Part shown: in pieces, positions 1-6,793 of the stretch
How the letters are laid out: the number at the start of each line of letters is the position of its first letter
Position numbering within the stretch: the stretch's first letter is position 1
Assembly: GCA_002414865.1 (NCBI GenBank)
Contig: DIAQ01000118.1
Location: forward strand, 1-33,421
Origin: a candidate division Hyd24-12 bacterium UBA5074
Lineage (GTDB): Bacteria > Fermentibacterota > Fermentibacteria > Fermentibacterales > Fermentibacteraceae
Length of the DNA: 33,421 nucleotides
Direction: 5' to 3'
Made by a program: the position numbers and the translations under genes
Notes under the pieces: generated by a model
The model's input: the letters and a program-made list of their open reading frames with translations, nothing else
Told to the model about the DNA's origin: nothing
The model's database searches: none

Positions 1-1827
1 GCTGCTGCGGCTCCCGGCATGACGGGCGCGAGGGCTCGGCTCTGGACGACCGAGGCGAGGACCAGTGGTCCGGGCATGATGTCGATCGGCCTCCTCACGC
101 ACCTGGGCCTCTCGTCCGACGAGAGGACGGCCACCCTGCCGGAAGGTGTCACCGAGGTGACTGACACCGAGTACGACGGGACAGGCTTCCTCACGCTGGG
201 CTTCGGCCTCGGCCGCCGCGCCGAGATGAGCGCGCGGGTCTCCTACCTGGTCAACGAGCTCAAGAGAAGCGACGACCATGCGTCCCTCCTCTCAGGCGAC
301 TGGGAGGGTGACGACGGGTTCAGCGAGGCGGCTCTCTTCTTCAAGTACAACTTCAATCCGTCCGCGGAACGCTTCTGGATCAGCCTGATGCCCTTCGCCG
401 GCTTCGCCATCCACGACGGCGGCTACAGCGCCTATGTCGAGAACGGCGACGGCTGGGACGGCATCTGGGATGCCGGCGACCCCATGTTCACCATGAGGCG
501 CCCCATGATCAACTCGGGCAGCTTCAACTACGGTGCCGACCTGCTCCTGTCCTGGAAGCTCGCCCCGGTCGTCCTGCACGGCAACGTGGGCTACCACATG
601 TTCACGCAGTCCTTCGAGTTCGATGACAACGGCGAGGCCGTCGACATCGAAGTCGACGACCCTGTCATCCGCACCGCCGGCGGCATCGAGCTGCCCCTGG
701 GCTCCACCACCACCCTCTTCGGCGAGGTCGAGTGGCGCCACTTCACCGATCGCAACTGGAAGGACCTGGACGACCAGGACTTCGATGACTGCATCCAGGT
801 CGGCCCCGGCCTCCGCTTCGGCGGCCCCACCGGCTTCAACCTCGACCTGAGGGGCACCTTCGCCCTCACCGAGTTCGATCCCGAGTGGACCACTCTCGGA
901 TATGGCGCGGCGGATCCCACCGAGACCTACAGGGCTGATCGCGCCCCGTTCGCCGAGGGCTACGCTCCCGAGTGGGGCGTCGGCCTCGACCTCAGCTACA
1001 CCGCCGACCTCAGCGCCCACCCCGCCGCCGTTTCGGGCAGGGTCTACGACGCCGCCACCGGAGAGGCACTCCCCGGCACCGTCGTCTGCTCCGACAACGA
1101 GGTCGAGCCCGTGAACACCGCTGACGGCACCTACGCCATGGAGATCCCCGCCGGCACGGTCACCCTGACCGCTTCGTCCGACGGCTACCTCTCCGCGGAG
1201 GAGACCGTCGAGCTGTCCAGGAACGGCGTCTACGCCGTCGACTTCGGTCTCCAGCCCATCGCTGTCAACGGCACCGTGACCGGAACGGTCACCGATGAGG
1301 CCACCGGCGAGCCTCTGGTCGCGACCGTCACCTGCGGCTCCGCCAGGGCCACGACCGATGCCTCCGGCAACTACTCGATCAGCCTCCCCGTCGGCAGCAG
1401 GACACTGACTGCAGCCGCTTCGGGATACGCGTCGAGCAGCGCCACGGTCACAGTCCCCGGTGACGCTTCCGTGACACAGGACTTCGAACTCTCCGGCACC
1501 TACGAGTTCGAGACCGTCTACTTCGACTTCAACCAGTCCAACATCAGGCCCGATGCCGCAGCGATCCTCGACGCAGCCGCGAGCTATCTCTCCGGCAACT
1601 CCGTCCAGGTTCGCATCACCGGGCACACTGACTCCGTGGGCGAGTCGGCCTACAACGAGTCCCTGGGCCAGAGCCGCGCCGATGCGGTGCGCGACTTCCT
1701 GGTGGCCAAGGGCATCAGCGCCTCCAGGCTGTCGACGGCCAGCGCCGGCGAGGACAGCCCCGCCGCCGCCAACGACACCGAGGCCAACAGGGCGCTCAAC
1801 CGCAGGGCCGGCTTCACGGTCCTGTAG
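1..1827 (+). CDS. OmpA-domain outer-membrane protein (5' end outside window)
   Basis: The frame is open to the first base (Ala-rich codons before an ATG at 19), so the signal peptide and true start probably lie upstream. The first ~330 residues look like an outer-membrane beta-barrel: alternating short strands and Asp/Gly-rich turns, opening with an ARLWTTEART-type segment. Two carboxypeptidase-regulatory-like Ig modules follow (about residues 340-415 and 422-495, each with GxVxDxxTGEPL, a YxxxxPxG turn and LTxxxxGY). An OmpA/MotB-type peptidoglycan-binding domain closes the protein (from about 500: VYFDFNQSNIRPDA, ITGHTDSVG, NRALNRRA). OmpA domains bind the diaminopimelate peptide of peptidoglycan, so the protein probably ties the outer membrane to the wall. 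The domain order is certain; the barrel assignment is inferred from composition. A strong terminator follows. Confidence 0.85.
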   Translation, partial: AAAAPGMTGARARLWTTEARTSGPGMMSIGLLTHLGLSSDERTATLPEGVTEVTDTEYDGTGFLTLGFGLGRRAEMSARVSYLVNELKRSDDHASLLSGDWEGDDGFSEAALFFKYNFNPSAERFWISLMPFAGFAIHDGGYSAYVENGDGWDGIWDAGDPMFTMRRPMINSGSFNYGADLLLSWKLAPVVLHGNVGYHMFTQSFEFDDNGEAVDIEVDDPVIRTAGGIELPLGSTTTLFGEVEWRHFTDRNWKDLDDQDFDDCIQVGPGLRFGGPTGFNLDLRGTFALTEFDPEWTTLGYGAADPTETYRADRAPFAEGYAPEWGVGLDLSYTADLSAHPAAVSGRVYDAATGEALPGTVVCSDNEVEPVNTADGTYAMEIPAGTVTLTASSDGYLSAEETVELSRNGVYAVDFGLQPIAVNGTVTGTVTDEATGEPLVATVTCGSARATTDASGNYSISLPVGSRTLTAAASGYASSSATVTVPGDASVTQDFELSGTYEFETVYFDFNQSNIRPDAAAILDAAASYLSGNSVQVRITGHTDSVGESAYNESLGQSRADAVRDFLVAKGISASRLSTASAGEDSPAAANDTEANRALNRRAGFTVL

Positions 1828-1844
1828 TCCGGGTTCGGATGCGG

Positions 1845-1875
1845 AAGGGGCGGGGTTCGCACCCCGCCCCTTTCC
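1845..1875 (+). terminator. intrinsic terminator after the OmpA-domain gene
   Basis: A 12-bp perfect stem (left arm AAGGGGCGGGGT, 1845-1856; right arm 1861-1872) closes a 4-nt loop and is followed by a short pyrimidine run, TTTCCTTC. It begins 17 bases after the stop codon. The converging YdeI-like gene ends at 1911, so the hairpin may serve both directions. Confidence 0.8.
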
Positions 1876-1910
1876 TTCGGCCCTCCGCCCCACCCCCGGG
1901 GGGCGGAGCG

Positions 1911-2501
1911 CTATCTCAAACCGAGCCGCTCTCTCCGGGCGAGCATGCCCGCGGCCTCCTGCGCGCGTCGCTTCCTCGTCCCGGGCTTCTTCGCGCTGGC
2001 TATCCAGAGCACATAGCTCCTCCTGCAGGATGCGGGAAGGGAGTCGAAGAACTCCGAGGCGGCACTGCTCGATGCGAGGGCATCGGTCAGCTCGGAAGGC
2101 ATCTCCGCGGTCGGGACGTCCGGCCTTCGCCTGACGAGGGCCCACTCCCCCGAGGCGACCGCCTCGTCGATCGCGGCCTTCCCCGCCGCGGTCATGGCTC
2201 CGGCCTCGACGAGCTTCCCGGCCCTCGCCTTGTTGACCTCAGACCAGGAGCTACCGGGTCGCCTCGGCATGAACCTGCGGGCGTACCTGTCTTCGTCGAG
2301 CCTCTTGATGACGCCGTCTATCCAGCCGAAGCAGAGGGCTTCGTCGAGCGCTTCTCCGTAGGACAGGCCGGGGCCGCCTGCGGCCATCTTCCTGAAGACC
2401 AGCCAGATGCCCCTCGAGGACGAGGAGTTGGCCTGGAGCCAGGAGCGCCAGGCGCCCCTGCCGCTCAGCTCGAGGAACACATCCGACCTCCCGGCGTACA
2501 T
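1911..2501 (-). CDS. YdeI/OmpD-associated family protein
   Basis: The 196-residue product matches the YdeI/OmpD-associated ('bacteriocin-protection') family. It has an N-terminal WxxWLxxN...GIWLVFRK segment, the hallmark LDEALCFGWIDG at about residues 53-64, then RRPGSSWSEVNKARAGKL, and a basic C-terminal tail (KKPGTRKRRAQEAAGML) typical of the family. The biochemical role is not established; members are soluble and often sit alone, as here. The ATG at 2501 fits family lengths, but no clear ribosome binding site precedes it. Longer in-frame starts up to 2720 would run antisense into the Dabb gene and add non-conserved sequence. It is transcribed away from the Dabb gene. Confidence 0.8.
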   Translation of the reverse strand: MYAGRSDVFLELSGRGAWRSWLQANSSSSRGIWLVFRKMAAGGPGLSYGEALDEALCFGWIDGVIKRLDEDRYARRFMPRRPGSSWSEVNKARAGKLVEAGAMTAAGKAAIDEAVASGEWALVRRRPDVPTAEMPSELTDALASSSAASEFFDSLPASCRRSYVLWIASAKKPGTRKRRAQEAAGMLARRERLGLR

Positions 2502-2595
2502 GTGTCCGAAGATACGGCGGGCATCGAGGGACGGCAGCCCCTCCGATGCGCACAGGGATTTCCGCTGGATTATGTTAGGGGCGGAGGAGGAACCC

Positions 2596-2916
2596 ATGGT
2601 CAAGCACATCGTTATCTGGAGGGTGTCCGAGGACGGCGATCCCGGCCGGGGCACGGTCAACGCCATGAGGGTGAAGCGCGCCCTGGAGTCGCTCAACGGC
2701 CTGATACCGGGGCTCGTCAAGCTCGAGGTGGGAATCGGGATCGACCTTCCGGCCGCGTATGGCGGGGATCCCCCTTCCTCCGAGATAGCACTCTACTCCG
2801 AGTTCAGCGACAGGGCGTCCCTGGAGGCCTACCGCATCCACCCCGCCCATATGGCGGTCGTCCCGACAGTCAGGTCAGTCTGCAGCGACCGCAGGTCTGT
2901 CGATTACGAGGATTGA
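2596..2916 (+). CDS. Dabb-domain (stress-responsive alpha-beta barrel) protein
   Basis: A 106-residue protein filling a single Dabb domain. It begins MVKHIVIWRV, the classical first strand, continues with a helix ending in LNGLIPGLVKLEVGIGID, and ends with IALYSEFSDRASLEAYRIHPAHMAVVP, which carries the conserved YxxHPxH-type motif. Dabb proteins are small dimeric ferredoxin-like barrels. Some are polyketide cyclases or monooxygenase-like, but most, including this one, have no assigned substrate. A strong GGAGGAGG site about 6 bases before the ATG at 2596 fixes the start. It is divergent from the YdeI-like gene and 43 bases upstream of the small secreted protein. Confidence 0.88.
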   Translation: MVKHIVIWRVSEDGDPGRGTVNAMRVKRALESLNGLIPGLVKLEVGIGIDLPAAYGGDPPSSEIALYSEFSDRASLEAYRIHPAHMAVVPTVRSVCSDRRSVDYED

Positions 2917-2959
2917 CCACGGCGCCGCCCCGGAGCGGCCTCATCGAATGGAGGGTCCT

Positions 2960-3313
2960 GTGAGGAAGAGCCTCGTGCTGGTGCTCGCGCTGTTCGCAGC
3001 CGGAACACAGGCCGGCGTCATCAGGATAACGAACAACACCGGCGGGTGGGACCTGACGAGCATCTATCTCTCACCGTTCGGCGCCAGGAGCTGGGGGGAG
3101 AACCGCCTTACGGAAGGCGACCTTGTCGAAGGTGCGGAGTTGAGGCTGGAGGTCCCGTCGGGCATCTACAGCATCCGGGCCGTCGACGTGGACGGAGACA
3201 CCTACACCCGCCTGGCGGTCCCTATCATGGAGGAACTCGTCTGGAGCGTCACTCTCGACGATCTCGACGCCGCGGCCGGTTCGCAGTACGCCTATCCATC
3301 GGGGTCCGGTTGA
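2960..3313 (+). CDS. small secreted protein of unknown function
   Basis: The 117-residue product starts with a typical Sec signal (basic VRKS, a Leu/Val/Ala core to about residue 15, then AGTQA before GVIRITNNTGG). The mature part is about 98 residues, predicted all beta, with the pattern ITNNTGGWDLTSIYLSP ... SWGENRL ... LEVPSGIYSIRAVDVDGDTY. This resembles small periplasmic proteins with one beta-sandwich module, but I cannot name a family with confidence. The GTG at 2960 is preferred because a GGAGG lies 5 bases upstream; the in-frame ATG at 2948 lacks a site and adds residues before the signal. It has no cysteine and no catalytic motif. Confidence 0.7.
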   Translation: MRKSLVLVLALFAAGTQAGVIRITNNTGGWDLTSIYLSPFGARSWGENRLTEGDLVEGAELRLEVPSGIYSIRAVDVDGDTYTRLAVPIMEELVWSVTLDDLDAAAGSQYAYPSGSG

Positions 3314-3323
3314 GGGAGTTGAC

Positions 3324-3342
3324 GGCCTTCCGGCGGAAGGCC
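3324..3342 (+). terminator. hairpin after the small secreted protein gene
   Basis: A perfect 8-bp stem (GGCCTTCC/GGAAGGCC) with a 3-nt loop starts 11 bases after the stop at 3313. It is followed by CGCGCCTCTTC, not a real T tract. It probably reduces read-through into mscL or acts as a processing site. Confidence 0.45.
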
Positions 3343-3377
3343 CGCGCCTCTTCACATCCGATCTGAAGGGAGTGCAG

Positions 3378-3788
3378 ATGCTCAAGGAATTCAGAGACTT
3401 CATCGCCCGTGGAAACGTGATGGACCTGGCTGTCGCGGTCATCATGGGAGCGGCCTTCGGGGCGATCGTGTCCTCGTTCGTGGCAGACGTCATAATGCCG
3501 CCGATAGGCCTTCTCCTGGGTGGGGTCGACTTCTCCAGCCTCTTCGTCAACCTGTCGGGAGGGCAGTACGCCACCCTGGCGGAGGCCCAGGCCGCCGGGG
3601 CTGCGACCATCAACTACGGCGTCTTCCTGAACAAGGTGATCAGCTTCCTCCTCGTCTCCTTCGCGGTGTTCGCCATGGTCAAGGCCGTAAGCAGGCTGCA
3701 GAAGCCGAAGGCCGCTCCGGCCCCTGCGGAGCCGACGGCCGAGGTGAAGCTGCTGACCGAGATCAGGGACCTTCTCAGGAGCAGGTAG
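3378..3788 (+). CDS. mscL: large-conductance mechanosensitive channel MscL
   Basis: This 136-residue inner-membrane protein opens a wide non-selective pore when membrane tension rises and so protects against hypo-osmotic shock. It matches MscL throughout: the amphipathic N-terminus MLKEFRDFIARGNVMDLAVAV, TM1 with MGAAFGAIVSSFVADVIMPP, a periplasmic loop, TM2 (VFLNKVISFLLVSFAVFAMV), and the C-terminal helix ending LLTEIRDLLRSR, which forms the cytoplasmic bundle. Family proteins act as homopentamers. The ATG at 3378 is chosen over the GTG at 3372 because AAGGG lies 7 bases before the ATG but only 1 base before the GTG. Confidence 0.97.
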   Translation: MLKEFRDFIARGNVMDLAVAVIMGAAFGAIVSSFVADVIMPPIGLLLGGVDFSSLFVNLSGGQYATLAEAQAAGAATINYGVFLNKVISFLLVSFAVFAMVKAVSRLQKPKAAPAPAEPTAEVKLLTEIRDLLRSR

Positions 3789-3824
3789 GCATCAGGAGCC
3801 CGGCCCGGGGCCGGGATCATGCAG

Positions 3825-3851
3825 AGCGGCGGCCGGATGACGGCCGCCGCT
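3825..3851. terminator. bidirectional terminator-like hairpin between mscL and the deiminase gene
   Basis: A perfect 11-bp inverted repeat (left arm AGCGGCGGCCG at 3825-3835, right arm 3841-3851) with a 5-nt loop GATGA. It lies between two convergent genes (mscL ends 3788, deiminase ends 3877). Neither side has a convincing U tract. A weaker GC-rich repeat (GCCCGGCCCGGGGCCGGG) lies just upstream. Confidence 0.6.
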
Positions 3852-3876
3852 CCCGTCTGCGGGACCCGCGAGCCCC

Positions 3877-5559
3877 CTACCTGATGAGCGTCACCTCGAA
3901 GGAGAGCGAGGCGCCGGAGCAGGTCGCCCTTAGGAAATAGACACCGTCCGGAACCGAGGAGGACGGGGTCCATGTCACTGTCGTCGCACCTTCATCCACG
4001 CCTTCGCAGACCTTCTCCACCAGCCTGCCCCGGATGTCGTAGACCGCTATCAGCAAGGGGTCGGGCCCGGGCTGGGTGACCTGCAGCGAGATGCTGCCCG
4101 AGAACGGATTGGGGCCTGGCCTGGAGATCGAGGCGCCTCCGGGGAGGAGCTCGTCCCCGCCTCCGATTCCGGTGGGGGAGACCGTGTACGAGTGGCACCA
4201 GGTATCGGGCGCGAACCTCGGGTGCTGCTCTGAGCGGGACGAGTTGTCGCCGGCATCGATGTAGTACTGGACGACGGTCCCGGATGGAGCTCCGGGGATC
4301 GATGCGGAATAGATGCCCGAACCCTGGGCCGCCATGGCGAGCTGGGTGAACGGGCCGGAAGTCCCGGTGCGGTAGTACAGCCTCGTATAGGTGAGGGTGT
4401 GCGAGGGGGCGCACCTGATGAACGCCGTCACCGTCACGGGCGTGGACGCCGGCTGGCCTGCCGCCACGGGGGTGTGGTCGATCAGCAGCATCTCCGGGTC
4501 GGTGACGCCCATCGCTCTGCAGTGCAGCGCGTCCGTGTTCAGCCAACCGCTGTAGTAGACCCCGTAGATGTCGAAGCCGGGCAGGGCGGCCTGGTATGAT
4601 GCGATGGCCGGGGCGTCGTTGGCCGTGTTCCAGGTGGGCACGTAGACGCGGTCGTTCACTATCAGGCTGTTCGTGTAGCCTTCTGTTCCGCTGGAGTAGA
4701 CCCTGTACACCTGCCAGTTCGTGCCGTACGGGGTCTGCATCGTCTCGAGCAGGTCGGCCATGGCCTCGAGGGCTACGTAGTCGGCGTTGCCAGGCGGGAC
4801 TTGAAGGACGAGTATCCTTGTGGGGCTTAGGATCTTGCCCCAGCAGTCGATATGGTCGATGTAGCTCTGCTGGGGATCGGGCGGGGTGAAATAGTCATCC
4901 ACGCCGCAGTAGAGGAGCATCTGGGAGTCGACCCAGTCCTCGTTGCCGCCGTTCTCGGTTATCACCAGATCGGTGGACATGGACTGGCCCATGCCCGTGG
5001 ACATGTAGTTGCCGCCGGTGTGGATGATGTCGGAGGTGTACACGGGGGTGCTCCAGGCCGTGCCGAGGACGATCGGGAAGTTGTCGTCGTCGGGCCGCGG
5101 CCTGTTGTAGTCGAAGTCGAAGATGCCCTGGGTGCCGTCCGGGAGCATGAGGAACCAGGGACCGTAGTCGCGCACCCAGATCGAGTTGGTCGTGGCGTTC
5201 ACGAAGTCCACGCTGGCCATGTTGACGCCCTGCGAGGTGAAGGCGCTCGTCACCGCGGCCTCCTCGGACGCCTGGCAGATCACCCAGACATCCGTCTGGT
5301 TGGAGAGCGGCACGATGAAGTTGTAGGGCACCCCCAGCGGCCACCTGATGAAGACGCCCGTCATCGGGTCGAACTCGGCTGGATTGCGCACACCGGCGGG
5401 GGGAGGGGGAGTCGCGGAGTTGTAGGTTCCTATCTCGTCGATCCTGGCGAGCTCATCCGATGTGAAGCCGATCGGGAGGAGCTCCTCCGATCCGTCAACC
5501 GACCGCTCGGCTCGGGCACCGACCGCGAGGAGGAGCAGCAACCAGGAAAACCGATTCAT
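3877..5559 (-). CDS. secreted peptidylarginine deiminase, PPAD-like, with C-terminal sorting-like domain
   Basis: A 560-residue exported enzyme of the guanidine-modifying superfamily. A signal peptide (MNRFSWLLLLLAVGARA) is followed by a catalytic domain of about 340 residues. All residues known as catalytic in Porphyromonas gingivalis PPAD have counterparts: Asp131 (IWVRDYGPW), His236 and Asp238 (YIDHIDCWGK), Asn297 (YTNSLI) and nucleophile Cys347 (DALHCRAM). Trp128, Tyr233 and the pair Arg153/Arg155 (NRPRP) also match; in PPAD these arginines hold the carboxylate of a C-terminal arginine. An Ig-like domain (about 370-460) and a FlgD-like/type-A-sorting-like module (about 480-560: PGPNPFSG ... 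VYDIRGRLVEKV ... DGVYFLRA) follow. The expected reaction is conversion of peptidyl-arginine to citrulline plus ammonia, outside the inner membrane. The start at 5559 has a GAGAGG site. Automatic annotation may say 'agmatine deiminase', but the signal peptide and Arg pair argue for a peptide substrate. Confidence 0.9.
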   Translation of the reverse strand: MNRFSWLLLLLAVGARAERSVDGSEELLPIGFTSDELARIDEIGTYNSATPPPPAGVRNPAEFDPMTGVFIRWPLGVPYNFIVPLSNQTDVWVICQASEEAAVTSAFTSQGVNMASVDFVNATTNSIWVRDYGPWFLMLPDGTQGIFDFDYNRPRPDDDNFPIVLGTAWSTPVYTSDIIHTGGNYMSTGMGQSMSTDLVITENGGNEDWVDSQMLLYCGVDDYFTPPDPQQSYIDHIDCWGKILSPTRILVLQVPPGNADYVALEAMADLLETMQTPYGTNWQVYRVYSSGTEGYTNSLIVNDRVYVPTWNTANDAPAIASYQAALPGFDIYGVYYSGWLNTDALHCRAMGVTDPEMLLIDHTPVAAGQPASTPVTVTAFIRCAPSHTLTYTRLYYRTGTSGPFTQLAMAAQGSGIYSASIPGAPSGTVVQYYIDAGDNSSRSEQHPRFAPDTWCHSYTVSPTGIGGGDELLPGGASISRPGPNPFSGSISLQVTQPGPDPLLIAVYDIRGRLVEKVCEGVDEGATTVTWTPSSSVPDGVYFLRATCSGASLSFEVTLIR

Positions 5560-5580
5560 GGGACATCCTCTCGGCTGTGG

Positions 5581-5596
5581 GTCCGGAAATCCGGAC
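5581..5596. repeat. 16-bp near-perfect palindrome upstream of the deiminase gene
   Basis: GTCCGGA-AA-TCCGGAC is a 7-bp inverted repeat with a 2-nt centre. It sits 22 bases upstream of the deiminase start and 46 bases downstream of the flavoenzyme stop (both genes minus). It could be an operator, or a hairpin ending the flavoenzyme transcript. No T tract follows in either direction. Confidence 0.45.
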
Positions 5597-5641
5597 GACT
5601 CTCCTCGGAGATCTCGTGCGCACGCCCCGGTCCGCACGCTG

Positions 5642-6793
5642 TCACTTCAGGGCCTCCTGGCCTCCCCACGGCCTGTCCGGCCTCAGGGCCTGCAGCACCT
5701 CTCCATCACCAGGCAGGAGAGATCCCGTGATCATCCTCGACAGCAGCGCCCCGACGCCCGGCCCGAGCATGAAGCCCTGCCCGCACATGCCCACCGCGGA
5801 ATAGCAGTTCCCGGGGTCCATCCGGGCCACGATGGGCGAGCCGTCCGGGGTCTGAGGGTAGCAGCCCCTCCAGGTTCTGCGCACCTTGAGGTTCGCGAGC
5901 CTCGGGTAGAGGTCCACCATCCGCCTCGCGACCAGCGGCAGGAAGCCGGAGGTCTCCTCCCTGTAGGTGCCCAGGATGGGCGGGTCGGGCGTTATGCAGA
6001 AGACTACCTGACCGGTCTCGTGCTGGTAGAAATAGTAGTTCGAGGAGCCAGGCGCCTTCCTGATGTCCACCACCATGGGCTCGAAGAAGCGGGCGGCGGG
6101 CTCCGTCACCCCCGCCTCGTGCAGATCGGGGAACACCGGGATGTCCTGCCCGAGGAAGGCACCGATCTCCCTTGCGTTCGCCCCTGCGCAGTTGATGACG
6201 GCGCCGCAGGCGTAGGAGCCCCGGTCGGTGATCACGGCAGTCACCCCTGAGCCGGAGGATTCGAATCCGGTCACGCTCTCGCGGAAGCGGAACTCGGCGC
6301 CATGCGAGACAGCCATCCTGAAGAAGGCGCTGGAAGAGCTCATGGGGCTCGCGCTGCCGTCTCCGGGGGAGAAGGTGCCACCCCGCAACCCATCCATGCG
6401 GATGCCCGGCACTATAGAGGATATGCCCTCGGGCCCGAGCCAGCCGATGTCCAGACCGGCGGCCTTCTGCACGGGGAGCATGTCCTTGAGCAGTTTCTCG
6501 ACCTCGTCGTCGTAGGCCACATAGGTGTAGCCGCCCCTGACCCAGGCGATATCGTCGCCGTGGGCACCGCGCCATCCCGAGAAGGTCTCGAGGGAGTCGA
6601 GGCACAGCCTCACCTTGGCTGGCTCGCTGTGGGTGGCCCGGATGCCGCCGATGGCGCACTTGTTGCTCCCCTGCCCGGAGGAGGCTCCGGGATCGATGCA
6701 CAGGACCGAGAGGCCTTTCTCCGCGATGCACATCGCCGCTGGGGTGCCGACGCTTCCGGCCCCGATCACGACCACGTCCCATGCCCTGCTCAT
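5642..6793 (-). CDS. FAD-dependent amino-acid oxidase/dehydrogenase subunit (HcnC/SoxB-like)
   Basis: A 383-residue DAO-type flavoprotein. The FAD-binding Rossmann motif VVVIGAGSVG is at residues 7-16, and KCAIGGIRATHSEP resembles the sarcosine-oxidase beta/HcnC flavin-contact region. INCAGANAREIG is a typical DAO motif, and the C-terminal TPDGSPIVARMDP ... VGMCGQGFMLGPGVG is the second flavin-contact stretch of sarcosine oxidase beta, HcnC and dye-linked proline dehydrogenases. Such subunits oxidise an N-substituted or free amino acid and pass electrons to an HcnAB-like partner. That partner is encoded directly upstream; the two genes overlap by ATGA (6790-6793), implying translational coupling and a stable complex. 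The substrate (glycine, proline, sarcosine, an opine) cannot be told from sequence. Confidence 0.85.
   Translation of the reverse strand: MSRAWDVVVIGAGSVGTPAAMCIAEKGLSVLCIDPGASSGQGSNKCAIGGIRATHSEPAKVRLCLDSLETFSGWRGAHGDDIAWVRGGYTYVAYDDEVEKLLKDMLPVQKAAGLDIGWLGPEGISSIVPGIRMDGLRGGTFSPGDGSASPMSSSSAFFRMAVSHGAEFRFRESVTGFESSGSGVTAVITDRGSYACGAVINCAGANAREIGAFLGQDIPVFPDLHEAGVTEPAARFFEPMVVDIRKAPGSSNYYFYQHETGQVVFCITPDPPILGTYREETSGFLPLVARRMVDLYPRLANLKVRRTWRGCYPQTPDGSPIVARMDPGNCYSAVGMCGQGFMLGPGVGALLSRMITGSLLPGDGEVLQALRPDRPWGGQEALK

Noticed and set aside
292..2145. Long open frame on the minus strand opposite the OmpA-domain gene
   Set aside because: Its product is Gly/Ala/Arg/Val-rich without any domain, and it lies antisense to a gene with clear motifs. 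Long antisense frames are expected at this GC content.
2502..2720. Longer N-terminus of the YdeI-like protein
   Set aside because: The extra 73 residues have no family similarity and would lie antisense to the 5' part of the well-supported Dabb gene.
3877..5559. Simple 'agmatine deiminase' label
   Set aside because: The signal peptide, HxDCWGK motif, arginine clamp and C-terminal domains match PPAD, not the cytosolic agmatine enzyme.
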